A stretch of DNA of 64,000 nucleotides from Streptomyces graminofaciens (GTDB lineage: Bacteria; Actinomycetota; Actinomycetes; Streptomycetales; Streptomycetaceae), in NCBI RefSeq assembly GCF_030294945.1, contig NZ_AP018448.1, forward strand, positions 7,408,001 to 7,472,000, read 5' to 3'. Shown in pieces: positions 24,898-33,749 of the stretch. Position numbers and translations under genes: made by a program. The notes beneath the pieces are model-generated. The model saw only the letters and a list, made by a program, of their open reading frames with translations. It was not told the DNA's origin and made no database searches. How positions within the stretch are numbered: the first letter of the stretch is position 1; every line of letters starts with the position of its first letter.

Positions 24898-26310
24898 TCA
24901 GCTGTACTTCCCCAGGAATGAGGCCAGTCCTTCGACCTGACGCTCGAAATCCGGGCGCTCGGTGGCGCAGCTGACCCGCAGCCAGCCGAACCCGCCGGGT
25001 GTCTTGGCCTCCGCGAGACCCGTGTCGCCCGTGAAACAGGCGAGCGGGAAGCAAGCCACCTGCGCCTCGTCGTACAGGCTGCGCCCGAAGACCGCGGGGT
25101 CGGGGTCCGGCAGGGGCACGCGGAGGAGGTGGTTGAACCCCGCCGCCATGGGCGTGGTGACGGCGTTCCACGGGGCCAGGGCGTCCTCGACCAGCCGCCG
25201 GTTGTCGAAGATCAGCTGGTACATGTCGTGCACCTCGTCGGCGTACTCGTCCAGCTGGGACGTGTCGCTCACGGCCAGGAGCGCGCGCGACTCCTCGTTG
25301 AGGTGCCCGAAGCGCTGCCACAGGGTGTCCGAGATCCCGGTGACGCCATGTCTGCGCCGCTGCAGGTACCCGGAGAAGGCCAGGTCGCGGGCGATGCCGA
25401 GGACCGCCACCAGGGGCGGGCAGCCGCCGAAGCGCCGGTTCTCTATGAAGGTGATGAAATCCGCGTGGCCGAGGACATAGCCGAATCTGAGGCCGCTCAC
25501 CGCGCGCCTTTTGGCAAGGCTGTCCACGACGAGAGTCCGGGCCCAATGGTCATGGCGGTCCAGCGCGGCTCCGTAATTCAATGTGCGGATTTCCTCATGG
25601 GCCGCGAAATCGGTACTGATCTTGTCCAGGACGAGTTGGACACCGCGTCTTTCGAGAATACCGATGATCTCGTCGAACTCCGCCTCGGTGTGTTGCTCGC
25701 CCGATGGGTTGTTCGGCTCGGTGAGGAGTAGTGCGGTGGCTCCGGTGGATTCCAGCGCGGCGTCGATCTCGGCGGGATCGGGAAGGAAACGCCCTTCGCT
25801 TCCGGAAAATACTTCGTGGAATCTCAGTCCGGCGGAAAGGATCGTCTGGTGGACGATGGAGTATTGCGGTCCGGCGACGAGTACGGTTTCCGTATTCCGC
25901 TCCTGGCGGAGAAACTCGAACGCCAGCCGGATTCCCTCCGCCGCGCCCACGGTGAGGGCCGAGTCGATCGGGGCGTCCAGGGGACTTCCCTTGAGGCTCT
26001 CCTCGTAGACGAGCGCGCCGCAGCGCAGTATCGACTCGCCCAGCGGACCGCAGTAGCAGTTGATGTACTTCCAGTCTCGGGCGTCTTCGGCGATGCTGCG
26101 CAGTATCACGGACGGCGGGCGCAGATAGTTGACGCCCGACGAGATCATATGGACCGTGCCGCCCTGGTAGCTCGAGTAGTCGACCGTGTTGTGGTGACGT
26201 TCGAGCTCGTTGATGAGCGACTCTTTCCAGGAGATCTTCTCGATCTGCCGTCCGAGCAGCAGCGCATCGCCATGCGTGGTCGCCATGGTGGGGTCCGTGC
26301 TCCAGTTCAT
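24898..26310 (-). CDS. PLP-dependent aminotransferase class I/II
   Basis: A 470-residue fold-type I PLP enzyme, somewhat longer than the usual 400. Visible features: EPNNPSGE (substrate/PLP Asn loop, about 210), LDKISTDFA (the usual Asp that contacts the pyridine N, changed context), and SLAKRRAVSG holding the probable Schiff-base Lys near residue 278. Codon choice is noticeably less GC-biased than in the neighbours in the first half of the gene, a hint of foreign origin. The reaction is unknown; in this cluster it could supply or remove an amino group on a lysine-derived or 2-oxo acid intermediate. It lies between the DAO-type oxidase and the exporter. Confidence 0.85.
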   Translation of the reverse strand: MNWSTDPTMATTHGDALLLGRQIEKISWKESLINELERHHNTVDYSSYQGGTVHMISSGVNYLRPPSVILRSIAEDARDWKYINCYCGPLGESILRCGALVYEESLKGSPLDAPIDSALTVGAAEGIRLAFEFLRQERNTETVLVAGPQYSIVHQTILSAGLRFHEVFSGSEGRFLPDPAEIDAALESTGATALLLTEPNNPSGEQHTEAEFDEIIGILERRGVQLVLDKISTDFAAHEEIRTLNYGAALDRHDHWARTLVVDSLAKRRAVSGLRFGYVLGHADFITFIENRRFGGCPPLVAVLGIARDLAFSGYLQRRRHGVTGISDTLWQRFGHLNEESRALLAVSDTSQLDEYADEVHDMYQLIFDNRRLVEDALAPWNAVTTPMAAGFNHLLRVPLPDPDPAVFGRSLYDEAQVACFPLACFTGDTGLAEAKTPGGFGWLRVSCATERPDFERQVEGLASFLGKYS

Positions 26311-26365
26311 CGTTGGATCGGGGATCGCGTGGGGTACGGGCGGACCGGACTGCCCGGGTGCGCGG

Positions 26366-27406
26366 CTACCCGAGTACGAGGTCGGCCGCGGCCTTGGCGA
26401 TCGCGGGTGCCAGCCGGTAGCCGGATCCGTTCGCGGCGCCGGCGAAGACCAGCCGGGGGTCGCCCGCGAGGGGCTGCACCAGCGGGGTCCGGTCCGGGCT
26501 GTAGGCGTCGCAGAACACGCGGCCGGACGAGGCGGCCGAGGCGAGGTCCGGCGCGTACCGCCCGAGCACGGCGCGCGCTTCGGCGATGTCCTGGCCGGTC
26601 AGGCAGGTGGGCAGGGTGTCCGGGGTGACGTCCCACTCCTGGCAGGTGTAGCTGAACAGCCAGTAGCCGCGTTCCCGCAGCGGCAGCAGGAAGGCGTCCT
26701 CGTCGTGGAGGACGACGAGCCGGTCGTCGGGACCGGGGCGGTCGGCGATGTGCAGGGCGACGACCTTCTTCACCCGCGCGCCCAGTGGGCCCACCAGCGG
26801 GGCCCAGGCATCGGCGTGCAGCCAGGGCCCGGGGGCCAGGACGACGCGGCCGGCCCGGATGGACTCACCCGTCGCGAGGCGGAGTTCGATGCCGTCGGGG
26901 GTCTGCTCCAGGCCTTGGACGTGGACGCCCTCGCGGACGACGACCCGGTCGCGCAGCTGGTTCACGAGGTGCGCCGTCAGCGCGGGGACGTCGGCGTAGT
27001 GGCAGCCGTGTCCGTGCCAGACGGAGGTCTCGGCCGGTGCCTTCGCGAAGCGATGGGTGAAATCCGCCGCGGGGGTCAGACCGGCAAGCGGCAGATACTT
27101 CTCCCGCTCGGCCTCGAACGTGTCCGCCGAGGCGATGACGGACATGGGAACGGGAAAGATGGGCAGCTCTGGCTGCTCGGATCTGAGCTGTTCGTAGAAA
27201 CGGTGACTGTAGGCCGTCGACTCGCGGACGCGAGCGTTTCCCCCGCGGGGAAAGTGCAAACCTGCGGATCTCCGGCTGGCGCCACCGGCCACCTCCGCCC
27301 GGTCGAGCAGGGCGATCGATGCCGATGGGGCGCGGGCGGCGATTTCCCGGGCGGTCATGCCGCCGATGATTCCCGCACCTAATACCGCGATGTCGACGCG
27401 TATCAT
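26366..27406 (-). CDS. FAD-dependent amine/amino-acid oxidase, DAO family
   Basis: A 346-residue DAO-fold flavoprotein: the N-terminal dinucleotide motif (VLGAGIIGGMTA, residues 8-19), the GG..RRSAGLHF segment that follows the FAD site, and the C-terminal FAD-contact FAGAANGSGYRLAPA. In s56-p1-type pathways a DAO enzyme (Spb39) oxidatively cleaves the lysyl-hydrazine intermediate to free hydrazinoacetate, and I propose the same role here. It is first in the leftward unit, starting opposite the oxygenase gene. Codon 9 is TTA (27380-27382), rare in Streptomyces, so translation may depend on bldA. Confidence 0.88.
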   Translation of the reverse strand: MIRVDIAVLGAGIIGGMTAREIAARAPSASIALLDRAEVAGGASRRSAGLHFPRGGNARVRESTAYSHRFYEQLRSEQPELPIFPVPMSVIASADTFEAEREKYLPLAGLTPAADFTHRFAKAPAETSVWHGHGCHYADVPALTAHLVNQLRDRVVVREGVHVQGLEQTPDGIELRLATGESIRAGRVVLAPGPWLHADAWAPLVGPLGARVKKVVALHIADRPGPDDRLVVLHDEDAFLLPLRERGYWLFSYTCQEWDVTPDTLPTCLTGQDIAEARAVLGRYAPDLASAASSGRVFCDAYSPDRTPLVQPLAGDPRLVFAGAANGSGYRLAPAIAKAAADLVLG

Positions 27407-27922
27407 ACCTGCCCCGCACGGAGCGGCAGAAGGCGCTCACGCTGCGGCAGACGGCTCTCTAAGCATGACGAAATGGTCATTCTTGCTCCCCCGTGCATCT
27501 TTTGGACGTGCTGGTCGGGCCGTGGTGTGCGGCTGCAACTTGCGTCAGTCAACTGTGCGGCGATCGAATCTGTCAACAGGCGGCAGCGGATTTCGTCGAT
27601 GTGACCCGGATCACTCACCTTATATTCGGCAATCCGGCAAAATTTGGACATCCGTGATAATTGAAAAGTAGATTGACCCGGGAATGGAGCGCAGGCTAAC
27701 TTGCCATTCGACGTCCATTCGGTTTCTTTATCGAGCCGGCAAGAATCGCTCGTAGATCCGGACTCGGCCGAAGCAGTAAATTTCCGGCCGACACCGATGT
27801 TTATACCGGTGGACTAGAGGTGAACGTTCGGTCGCCACACCCACCACTTCCTCGGGGCCCCGCCCCGTCACGCACATGCGCCATCGAAAGCAATGAGCCA
27901 CTCGTACGGGGAGGTACGCACT
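27407..27922. promoter_or_regulatory. Divergent promoter region of the hydrazine cluster
   Basis: A 516-base gene-free stretch between the two units. Its base composition is strikingly less GC-rich than the coding DNA (several AT-rich runs near 27480-27510 and 27620-27690), as expected for a regulatory region. A possible rightward promoter is TTGACC at 27673-27678 with TAACTT 18 bases later at 27697-27702, leaving a leader of over 200 bases. No clear long palindrome or riboswitch was found. Both units probably start here. Confidence 0.6.
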
Positions 27923-29068
27923 ATGCGTGGAACGTTGGTCAACCCGGTCATCGCCGACAGAAACCTTCGTTGGACGGTCTGCGACTGGGACTACTCCGGA
28001 CTCGACGAGGACCTGGTGTGGCAGGCGGGTCTGGCGGCCGGCGCGGCACAGACGTCCGGCCGGTTCACCGACGCCCTCAAGCTTCTGGTCGACGGCGAGT
28101 TCGTCAAGGATCCGAAGGCCTGGCCGGGAGGTCTCGGCTCGCCGGAAACGCCATGGGAGTGGCTCGACCGTGCCGTACGGTCCACCGAGGGCGGCGCGGA
28201 CGCCGTGCTCTACTACGCCCGGGGCCTTCAGGAGTACCACCGGGGTCTGTTCGAGGCACTGCTCGGCGGGCTGGCTCCGCTCCTCACCCGGATCGGGCTG
28301 CCCTGCGGCTACATAGAGTCCGAGCTTTTCCTCGGCCGGTACGCGGCCACCCCCGGTGGCATCCACCGGGAGGGGTGCACGAACCTGCACATGGTCCTCC
28401 AGGGCAAGAAGGTCATGCACCTGTGGGACAGCAACGACTGGATCCCGGCCGGCACGGATATCCGCGCCGACGTCGACCCGCTCGGCAACGTCGAGGAGGA
28501 GTACCTCCCCGACCTGCGCTTCAGCGAGGTCGAGCACCTCACCACCACGACCCTGCGGCCGGGCCCGGGCCAGGCGATGTTCTGGCGCAGCGGCATCTGG
28601 CACGTGGGCGACACCCCCGAGCCCTCGCTCTCGGTCAACGTGGCCATGTACACCGGCAGCTTCGACAACCCCCGGCCGTGGATCGACGTGCCCGTCGGCG
28701 CGGACGGGCAGCTGCCCGCCGAGTGGCTCGCCGAGTACCGGGACTTCGCCCGGATCGCCGACTCCGACGAGGAGGCGCTGGCCCTCGCCTCATCCATCGG
28801 CATGCGCGGCATCGCCACGCGGAACCCGCTGCCCGACGCCGCACCCGCCGCCGTCCGCCGACGCACCCCCGCACCCCTGCTGTGGGTCCGCAGCGGCGAG
28901 GACGCGCTGGTCGCGACGCACGGCGCGGTCGAGCGGTTCCCCGCCGCCACCGCGGACTGGGTGGCCGAGCTTGCGGCCCGCGGTACCGACGAGGAACTGG
29001 CCGTCACCCCGGCGACCAGGGACCTGGCCCGCTGGCTGGAGCGCCACTCGCTGGTCGACGGCTCCTGA
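27923..29068 (+). CDS. Cupin/JmjC-type Fe(II)/2-oxoglutarate oxygenase
   Basis: A 381-residue protein; ATG at 27923 chosen for the GGGAGG eight bases upstream. The central region holds a JmjC/cupin_8-like core: Gly-His148-x-Glu150 (GGIHREGCTNLHM) and a second His227 (WRSGIWHVGDT), forming the HxE...H iron triad, with LHMVLQGKKVMHLWD as the strand after the first His. The C-terminal 110 residues are a separate helical part. Expected reaction: oxygen- and 2-oxoglutarate-dependent hydroxylation. In a negamycin-like pathway the C5 hydroxyl of beta-lysine would need such an enzyme. First gene of the rightward unit. Confidence 0.8.
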   Translation: MRGTLVNPVIADRNLRWTVCDWDYSGLDEDLVWQAGLAAGAAQTSGRFTDALKLLVDGEFVKDPKAWPGGLGSPETPWEWLDRAVRSTEGGADAVLYYARGLQEYHRGLFEALLGGLAPLLTRIGLPCGYIESELFLGRYAATPGGIHREGCTNLHMVLQGKKVMHLWDSNDWIPAGTDIRADVDPLGNVEEEYLPDLRFSEVEHLTTTTLRPGPGQAMFWRSGIWHVGDTPEPSLSVNVAMYTGSFDNPRPWIDVPVGADGQLPAEWLAEYRDFARIADSDEEALALASSIGMRGIATRNPLPDAAPAAVRRRTPAPLLWVRSGEDALVATHGAVERFPAATADWVAELAARGTDEELAVTPATRDLARWLERHSLVDGS

Positions 29069-29177
29069 CCCCCGTCGCCGCCGGCGCCGGTTCGGCCATG
29101 TGCGCCGGATCAGCCCGCGGCGTCCGGTGCCGTGCGTCGCACGGCGGAGGGCTGCCCTCGTACGGGGGTACCCGGAT

Positions 29178-29252
29178 GTGCCCGACCAAGCGGCGGAGTG
29201 CGGTGCCCGACCACGCGGCGGGGCGCGGCGCCCGACCACGCGGCGGCGCACG
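29178..29252 (+). repeat. 25-bp tandem repeat, three units, in a 354-base gap
   Basis: Three head-to-tail copies of GTGCCCGACCACGCGGCGG plus six variable bases (units start at 29178, 29203, 29228), about 85 percent alike. They lie in the 354 bases (29069-29422) between the oxygenase and methyltransferase genes. I find no convincing gene in the gap; no ribosome site precedes the frames through it. The region splits the rightward unit and may hold a terminator/promoter or be transcribed leader. Confidence 0.85.
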
Positions 29253-29422
29253 GTGCCAGGCGTCGCGGGCACGGCCGGGGGATCGTCAGAGCCTGTGTCT
29301 CGACCCAGACCGGGCCCGCGAAGCAGACGCAGGCTCTCGGACAGGCCCCGGCCCCGCCCGCCCGGGCGACGGCCCAAGCGGGCACGTCCACAGAAGGCGT
29401 CACCACAACAGAAGGGACCAGC

Positions 29423-30154
29423 ATGACCGAGTCCGAGCAGGACTGGACCGAACAGGACTCCGCCGACTTCATCGCGTACGGGAAGTACTTCGTCCCGGAC
29501 CGGGAGGTCCAGGCCGACGTCGTGACCTCGGTCGTCCCCCGGCCACCGGCCGGGGCCCGGATCCTCGACCTGTGTTGCGGCCAGGGCCGGCTGAGCGAGG
29601 CGTTGCTGCGGGCCTTCCCCGAGGCGCACGTCACCGGCCTCGACATCAGCAAGACCATGCTGAGCAGTGCCGAGCAGGAACTCGCCGGGTTCGGCGACCG
29701 CTTCCGCACCGAGCAGTTCGACCTCGGTGCCGCCGACTGGCGCGTACGGGACGAGGCTCCGTGGGCGGTGGTCTCCTCCCTCGCCGTGCACCACCTCGAC
29801 GCCGAGGGCAAGCAGCGCCTGTTCGCCGACACGCACCGCATGCTGCGGCCGGGCGGCGCCCTCGTGCTGGCCGACCTGATCGACCCCACCGGCCCGCTCG
29901 GCGTGGAACTCGCCCGGCGGATGTGGGACGAGTCGGTGCGCCGGCAGAGCGAGGCGGCGGGCGCCCCCGAGGCGTACGAGAAGTTCCACGAACTGCAGTG
30001 GAGCCACTACCACTACCCGGACCCCCTGGACCGGCCCTCGCCGCTGGGCGACCAGCTCCAGTGGCTGCGTGAGGCCGGGTTCACACAGGTCGACGCGTAC
30101 TGGATGAAGGCCGGCCACGCGATCTTCGGCGGCATCAAGCAGGGAGAGCACTGA
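29423..30154 (+). CDS. Class I SAM-dependent methyltransferase
   Basis: A 243-residue Rossmann-fold methyltransferase. Motif I reads ILDLCCGQGRLS (about residues 47-58), the acidic residue of motif II is in VTGLDISKTML, and a WAVVSSLAVHHLD motif-IV region and RMLRPGGALVLADL motif VI are present, as in small-molecule N-, C- or O-methyltransferases. GAAGGGA is upstream of the ATG. In this cluster it is the best candidate for N-methylation of a hydrazine nitrogen. It is followed within three bases by the ATP-grasp gene, so they are co-transcribed. Confidence 0.88.
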   Translation: MTESEQDWTEQDSADFIAYGKYFVPDREVQADVVTSVVPRPPAGARILDLCCGQGRLSEALLRAFPEAHVTGLDISKTMLSSAEQELAGFGDRFRTEQFDLGAADWRVRDEAPWAVVSSLAVHHLDAEGKQRLFADTHRMLRPGGALVLADLIDPTGPLGVELARRMWDESVRRQSEAAGAPEAYEKFHELQWSHYHYPDPLDRPSPLGDQLQWLREAGFTQVDAYWMKAGHAIFGGIKQGEH

Positions 30155-30157
30155 GCC

Positions 30158-31447
30158 ATGACCGACCGCGCCCACCCCCGGATGTTCTTCGGCAACTTCG
30201 TCAACGAACTGATGGTCACCGTCCCGACAGCGCGCCACGCCAAGGCGCTCGTCGCAGTCTCACCCCGCAAGGTCTGGCTGACCCGCCCCGGCGACGTGGT
30301 GGTCCTCCCGACCCCGCCCGCCGAACCCCTCTGGGAGTACGCCACCGGACTGCTGGGCTTCTCCCGGTCCGACGTCACCGCCGTGGCCGCCCCCACCGAC
30401 GACCTGGTCACCCTCACCGAGGCGGTACGCCGGGCCGGACTCGTCGACCGCCTCAGGGAACTGGTGGCGGGCGCCCCGGGACTGCGGTTCCAGCCCTTCG
30501 CCATGGACCGGCCCGCGCTCGAACTGGCCGCCGAGATCGGTGCGCCCGTCGACGGCTACGACGGGGGCCGGCCCTCGGACGAGACCGTCGAGGCCGTCTA
30601 CCGGATCAACACCAAGCCCGGTTTCCGCGCCGCCGCCGGTGAACTCGGCATCAAGGTCGCGGACGGCCGGGTCGCACAGGACCGCGCCGGACTGCTGGAG
30701 GCGGCCCGGGAGACGGTGACCGAGTACGGCGGGGCGGTGATCAAGCCCGTCCGCGGCTCCAACGGCTACGGGGTGCGCTTCCTGTCGAAGGAGGACCTGA
30801 CCGGCCTGGAAGCCACGGTGGACGCGTATCTGGCCACCGTCGCCGATCAGCCGACGGGCTGGCTCGTGGAACAGCGGCTGGACCTGGCGCGCGTGGTGAC
30901 CGTGGAGATGGAGGCCACCGCCGAGGGCCCGAAGGTGCTGCACGTGGGCGAGATGCGGACCCCGAACGGCAGCTTCAGCGGTCAGGTGACCCCGATCGAG
31001 GAGAACTCGCCGGCCGTGGACAAGCTCGTCGCGGACGGCATGGCCTTCGGCGGCCATCTGCACCGCCTCGGCTACCGCGGCCCCTTCGACATCGACGGCG
31101 GCATCACGACCGACGGACAGCTCTACACGACCGAGAGCAACCTCCGCCGGACCGGTTGCACCTATCTCGATCTGCTGGTCAGGCGCCTGCTGGGCACCGA
31201 GAAGGCCGCCGACGCCGTATGGCTCGCCGACTCCCGGGCCGGCGGTGGCACCCCCGACTTCGCCACCGGCCTCGACCTGGTCCGCAAGGCGGGCCTGGCC
31301 TTCGAACCGGGCGGCGAGCAGGGCGTGGTGCTCACCGCCGACACCCTCGCCTTCGACGGCAAGTGGCGCTACCTGATCCTCGCCGACAGCCACCGAGGGG
31401 TCGAGGAACTGGAGAGCCGCCTGGCCGCCACGCTCCAACTGGTCTGA
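30158..31447 (+). CDS. ATP-grasp ligase with pre-ATP-grasp domain (PGM1-like)
   Basis: A 429-residue protein. It begins with a pre-ATP-grasp segment (MFFGNFVNELMVTVP) characteristic of PGM1-related peptide ligases, then the ATP-grasp fold: GAVIKPVRGSNGYGVRF (Lys and Gly-rich loop, about 192-208) and acidic metal ligands in PFDIDGG and TTESNLRRTG (about 310-332). PGM1 of pheganomycin synthesis joins a non-protein amino acid to a peptide. Here it may form the amide/hydrazide bond or add a protecting residue. No precursor peptide gene is visible. Starts three bases after the methyltransferase stop. Confidence 0.85.
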   Translation: MTDRAHPRMFFGNFVNELMVTVPTARHAKALVAVSPRKVWLTRPGDVVVLPTPPAEPLWEYATGLLGFSRSDVTAVAAPTDDLVTLTEAVRRAGLVDRLRELVAGAPGLRFQPFAMDRPALELAAEIGAPVDGYDGGRPSDETVEAVYRINTKPGFRAAAGELGIKVADGRVAQDRAGLLEAARETVTEYGGAVIKPVRGSNGYGVRFLSKEDLTGLEATVDAYLATVADQPTGWLVEQRLDLARVVTVEMEATAEGPKVLHVGEMRTPNGSFSGQVTPIEENSPAVDKLVADGMAFGGHLHRLGYRGPFDIDGGITTDGQLYTTESNLRRTGCTYLDLLVRRLLGTEKAADAVWLADSRAGGGTPDFATGLDLVRKAGLAFEPGGEQGVVLTADTLAFDGKWRYLILADSHRGVEELESRLAATLQLV

Positions 31448-31452
31448 CCCCG

Positions 31453-32097
31453 ATGCTGACCACCGGAATCGACATCCGCCCCAGCACCACCGACAACGTC
31501 GGCCTGTTCGCCACGGAACCGATCCCGGCCGGCACCGTGGTCTGGCTCCCCTGCGCCAAGTGCCCGACCTGGTCCGCCGGCGAGCTCGACGCGGTGCCCG
31601 CCGACCGGTTCGGGCTGCTGGACAAGTACGGCCATCTGCTGACCGACGGCAGCCTCCTGCTGCCCTGCATGGGCGCGTTCCTCATGAACCACTCCTGCGA
31701 GGCCAATGTGCTCGACACCGGCCTGGACTTCGGTCTCGCCGTCCGGGACATCGCCCCCGGCGACGAGGTGACCTGCGACTACGCCACGTTCACCGAGGAC
31801 GAGGGCTGGTCGATGACCTGCAACTGCGGCCTGCCGGGCTGCCGCGGCGCCATCACCACCGAACAGGGGCACGACCCGGAGCTGCGTGCGCGGCTGACGG
31901 CCCGCATCGACGCCGTACTGCCCCGCGTGGCCGAGGTGGACCAGCCCCTGCACGACGTCGTGTCCTCGGTGAGCCGCGCCTACGCCCGGGTCCGGCAGGG
32001 CGCGACCACCGTGGCACAGGCGGGCACCGGCACCACGGTCTGCTCCCCACCCCGGCCTCGCGCCCATCGCCCCACGGAACACGAGGTTCTGAAGTGA
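31453..32097 (+). CDS. SET-domain protein (putative methyltransferase)
   Basis: A 214-residue protein with the hallmark SET motifs: NHSCEAN at 79-85 (SAM and pseudoknot), GDEVTCDY at 103-110 with the catalytic-type Tyr, and a post-SET cluster CNCGLPGC (123-130) that would bind zinc. SET enzymes usually methylate lysine side-chain amines of proteins. Finding one inside a lysine-based biosynthetic cluster suggests it acts on a lysine-like amine or hydrazine of the small molecule or on a carrier protein. It overlaps the MetRS-like gene (GTGA), showing tight coupling. The last 50 residues look unstructured. Confidence 0.82.
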   Translation: MLTTGIDIRPSTTDNVGLFATEPIPAGTVVWLPCAKCPTWSAGELDAVPADRFGLLDKYGHLLTDGSLLLPCMGAFLMNHSCEANVLDTGLDFGLAVRDIAPGDEVTCDYATFTEDEGWSMTCNCGLPGCRGAITTEQGHDPELRARLTARIDAVLPRVAEVDQPLHDVVSSVSRAYARVRQGATTVAQAGTGTTVCSPPRPRAHRPTEHEVLK

Positions 32098-33716
32098 CGA
32101 CGAATCTGCTGGTCACCGCCACACCACCGACCCCCAACGGGGAACTCCACCTGGGCCACCTCTCCGGCCCCTACCTCTCCGGCGACGTCTTCGCGCGGCA
32201 CCAGACCCAGCTGGGCGTGAACGTCGCCTATCTCTCCGGCATCGACGACAACCAGAGCTACACCGAGTCCCGCGCCGTACTCGACGGCACGACAGCCGAG
32301 GAGACCGCCGACCGGTACGGCGCACTCATCGAGCGGGCCTGGACCGAGACCGGTGTCGCGTTCGATGTCGTCGGCCACCCCCGGCGGCTCCCGCTGCACC
32401 GGAAGCTGACCCGGGACATCTTCACCGCGCTGTACGAGCGCGGCGACATCGTGGCCCGCGTCAAACCCCTGCCCTACTGCGTACCGTGCGACCGCTGGGC
32501 CTACGAGGCCTACGTGGCGGGTGCCTGCCCGCACTGCGGAACGAAGTCCGGTGGCAACGCCTGCGAGGTCTGCGGCCGGCCCAACGACTGCGGCAACCTC
32601 GCCGACCCGCACTGCACGATCTGCGGCGAGCCCTGCGAACCGCGCGACTGCGAGCGCTTGTACCTCCCGCTGGAGCGGCACCGCCGGGCACTGGAGGAGT
32701 TCTGGCACACCGCCGACATGAACGGCCACCTCACCGCCCTGTGCCGGTCCCTGGCCGACGGCGGGCTCCCCGAGATCGCCGTGTCCCACCCGGCGGACTG
32801 GGGGATCGAGGTACCCGTCCAGGGCTTCACCGAGCAGCGGATCTACGTCTGGTTCGAGATGGCCGCCGGATATCTGGCCGCCGCGGACGAACTCGGCGAC
32901 TGGCGGGACTGGTGGTCCGGCGACGGCCGGGTCGTCCAGTTCTTCGGCTACGACAACGGCCTCTTCCACGCCGTGCTCTTCCCGGCGATCTTCTCCGCCT
33001 GGGACCCGGCGGTGAAGCTGCCCGTGGCGTTCGTGTCCAACGAGTTCTACCGGCTCGACGGGCTCAAGATCTCGACCAGCCGACGGCACGCGATCTGGAT
33101 CCTGGACGCGCTGAAGACCGTACCCGCCGACCATCTGCGCCTGTATCTGTGCTGGGACCGGCCCACCGCCGCCCAGAGCAGCTTCACCCGGGAGGAGTTC
33201 GACTCCTTCCTCCACGGTGACCTGCTGCCGCGCTGGCACGGCTGGCTGACCGCACTGGCGGGCCGCGCCGAGACCGCGGCCGCGGGGGCCGAGCAGCAGG
33301 ACCCCGGCCCGCGGGACCGACCGGCGGGGCGCCTGCGGACCCGTACCCGGCGGCTGCTGGAGCTCGTCGACGAGGCGTACGCCCTGCCGGACTTCTCGCC
33401 GCGCACCGCCATCCAGCTCCTCGACGTGCTCGTACGGGAGGCCGCCGAGGCCGGTGAGGACGCCGACCACATCGCCGACGAGCCCGGTCTGCGCGAGGAG
33501 TTCGCCCAGCGCGTCGCCGCCCAGCTGTCGGCGGCCGCGGCCCTCGCGGTCGGCCTGCATCCCGTGGCTCCGGCCATGGCCCAGCAGCTGTGGGCCGGGC
33601 TGCAACTGCCCGGCGACGTCGCCGAGGTGCGCTGGGCGCAGGCACTGGAAGGGATCTCCGTCCCCGCCAAGATCGCGGACCTCGGCGGCGTGTGTTCCCT
33701 GTTCGCGCCGCGGTGA
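32094..33716 (+). CDS. Methionyl-tRNA synthetase-like enzyme (hydrazine synthetase component)
   Basis: A 540-residue class I synthetase-like protein. The HIGH signature is HLGH (19-22) and the KMSKS signature is KISTS (325-329). A knuckle region with several CxxC pairs (129-132, 145-148, 157-160, 174-177) sits in the connective domain as in MetRS, and a helical C-terminal domain follows. In Spb40/PyrN-type enzymes a MetRS-like domain activates an amino acid that is coupled to N6-hydroxylysine by a fused cupin to form an N-N bond. Here the cupin is a separate gene two positions downstream. Housekeeping MetRS is unlikely: the gene overlaps a cluster gene and the KMSKS motif is altered. Confidence 0.85.
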   Translation: MTTNLLVTATPPTPNGELHLGHLSGPYLSGDVFARHQTQLGVNVAYLSGIDDNQSYTESRAVLDGTTAEETADRYGALIERAWTETGVAFDVVGHPRRLPLHRKLTRDIFTALYERGDIVARVKPLPYCVPCDRWAYEAYVAGACPHCGTKSGGNACEVCGRPNDCGNLADPHCTICGEPCEPRDCERLYLPLERHRRALEEFWHTADMNGHLTALCRSLADGGLPEIAVSHPADWGIEVPVQGFTEQRIYVWFEMAAGYLAAADELGDWRDWWSGDGRVVQFFGYDNGLFHAVLFPAIFSAWDPAVKLPVAFVSNEFYRLDGLKISTSRRHAIWILDALKTVPADHLRLYLCWDRPTAAQSSFTREEFDSFLHGDLLPRWHGWLTALAGRAETAAAGAEQQDPGPRDRPAGRLRTRTRRLLELVDEAYALPDFSPRTAIQLLDVLVREAAEAGEDADHIADEPGLREEFAQRVAAQLSAAAALAVGLHPVAPAMAQQLWAGLQLPGDVAEVRWAQALEGISVPAKIADLGGVCSLFAPR

Positions 33717-33749
33717 CGGCGGCCACGACTCACCGACAGAAGGGGTCAC

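Noticed and set aside
29178..29252. 25-bp repeats as a CRISPR or a repeat-peptide precursor gene for the PGM1-like ligase
   Set aside because: No spacers; frames through the repeats lack a ribosome site and give Arg/Gly-rich peptides without a leader/core look.
32094..33716. Housekeeping or antibiotic-resistant second methionyl-tRNA synthetase
   Set aside because: Embedded and overlapping in a biosynthetic operon next to an N-hydroxylase and cupin, with KISTS instead of KMSKS. A resistance role cannot be fully excluded but explains less.
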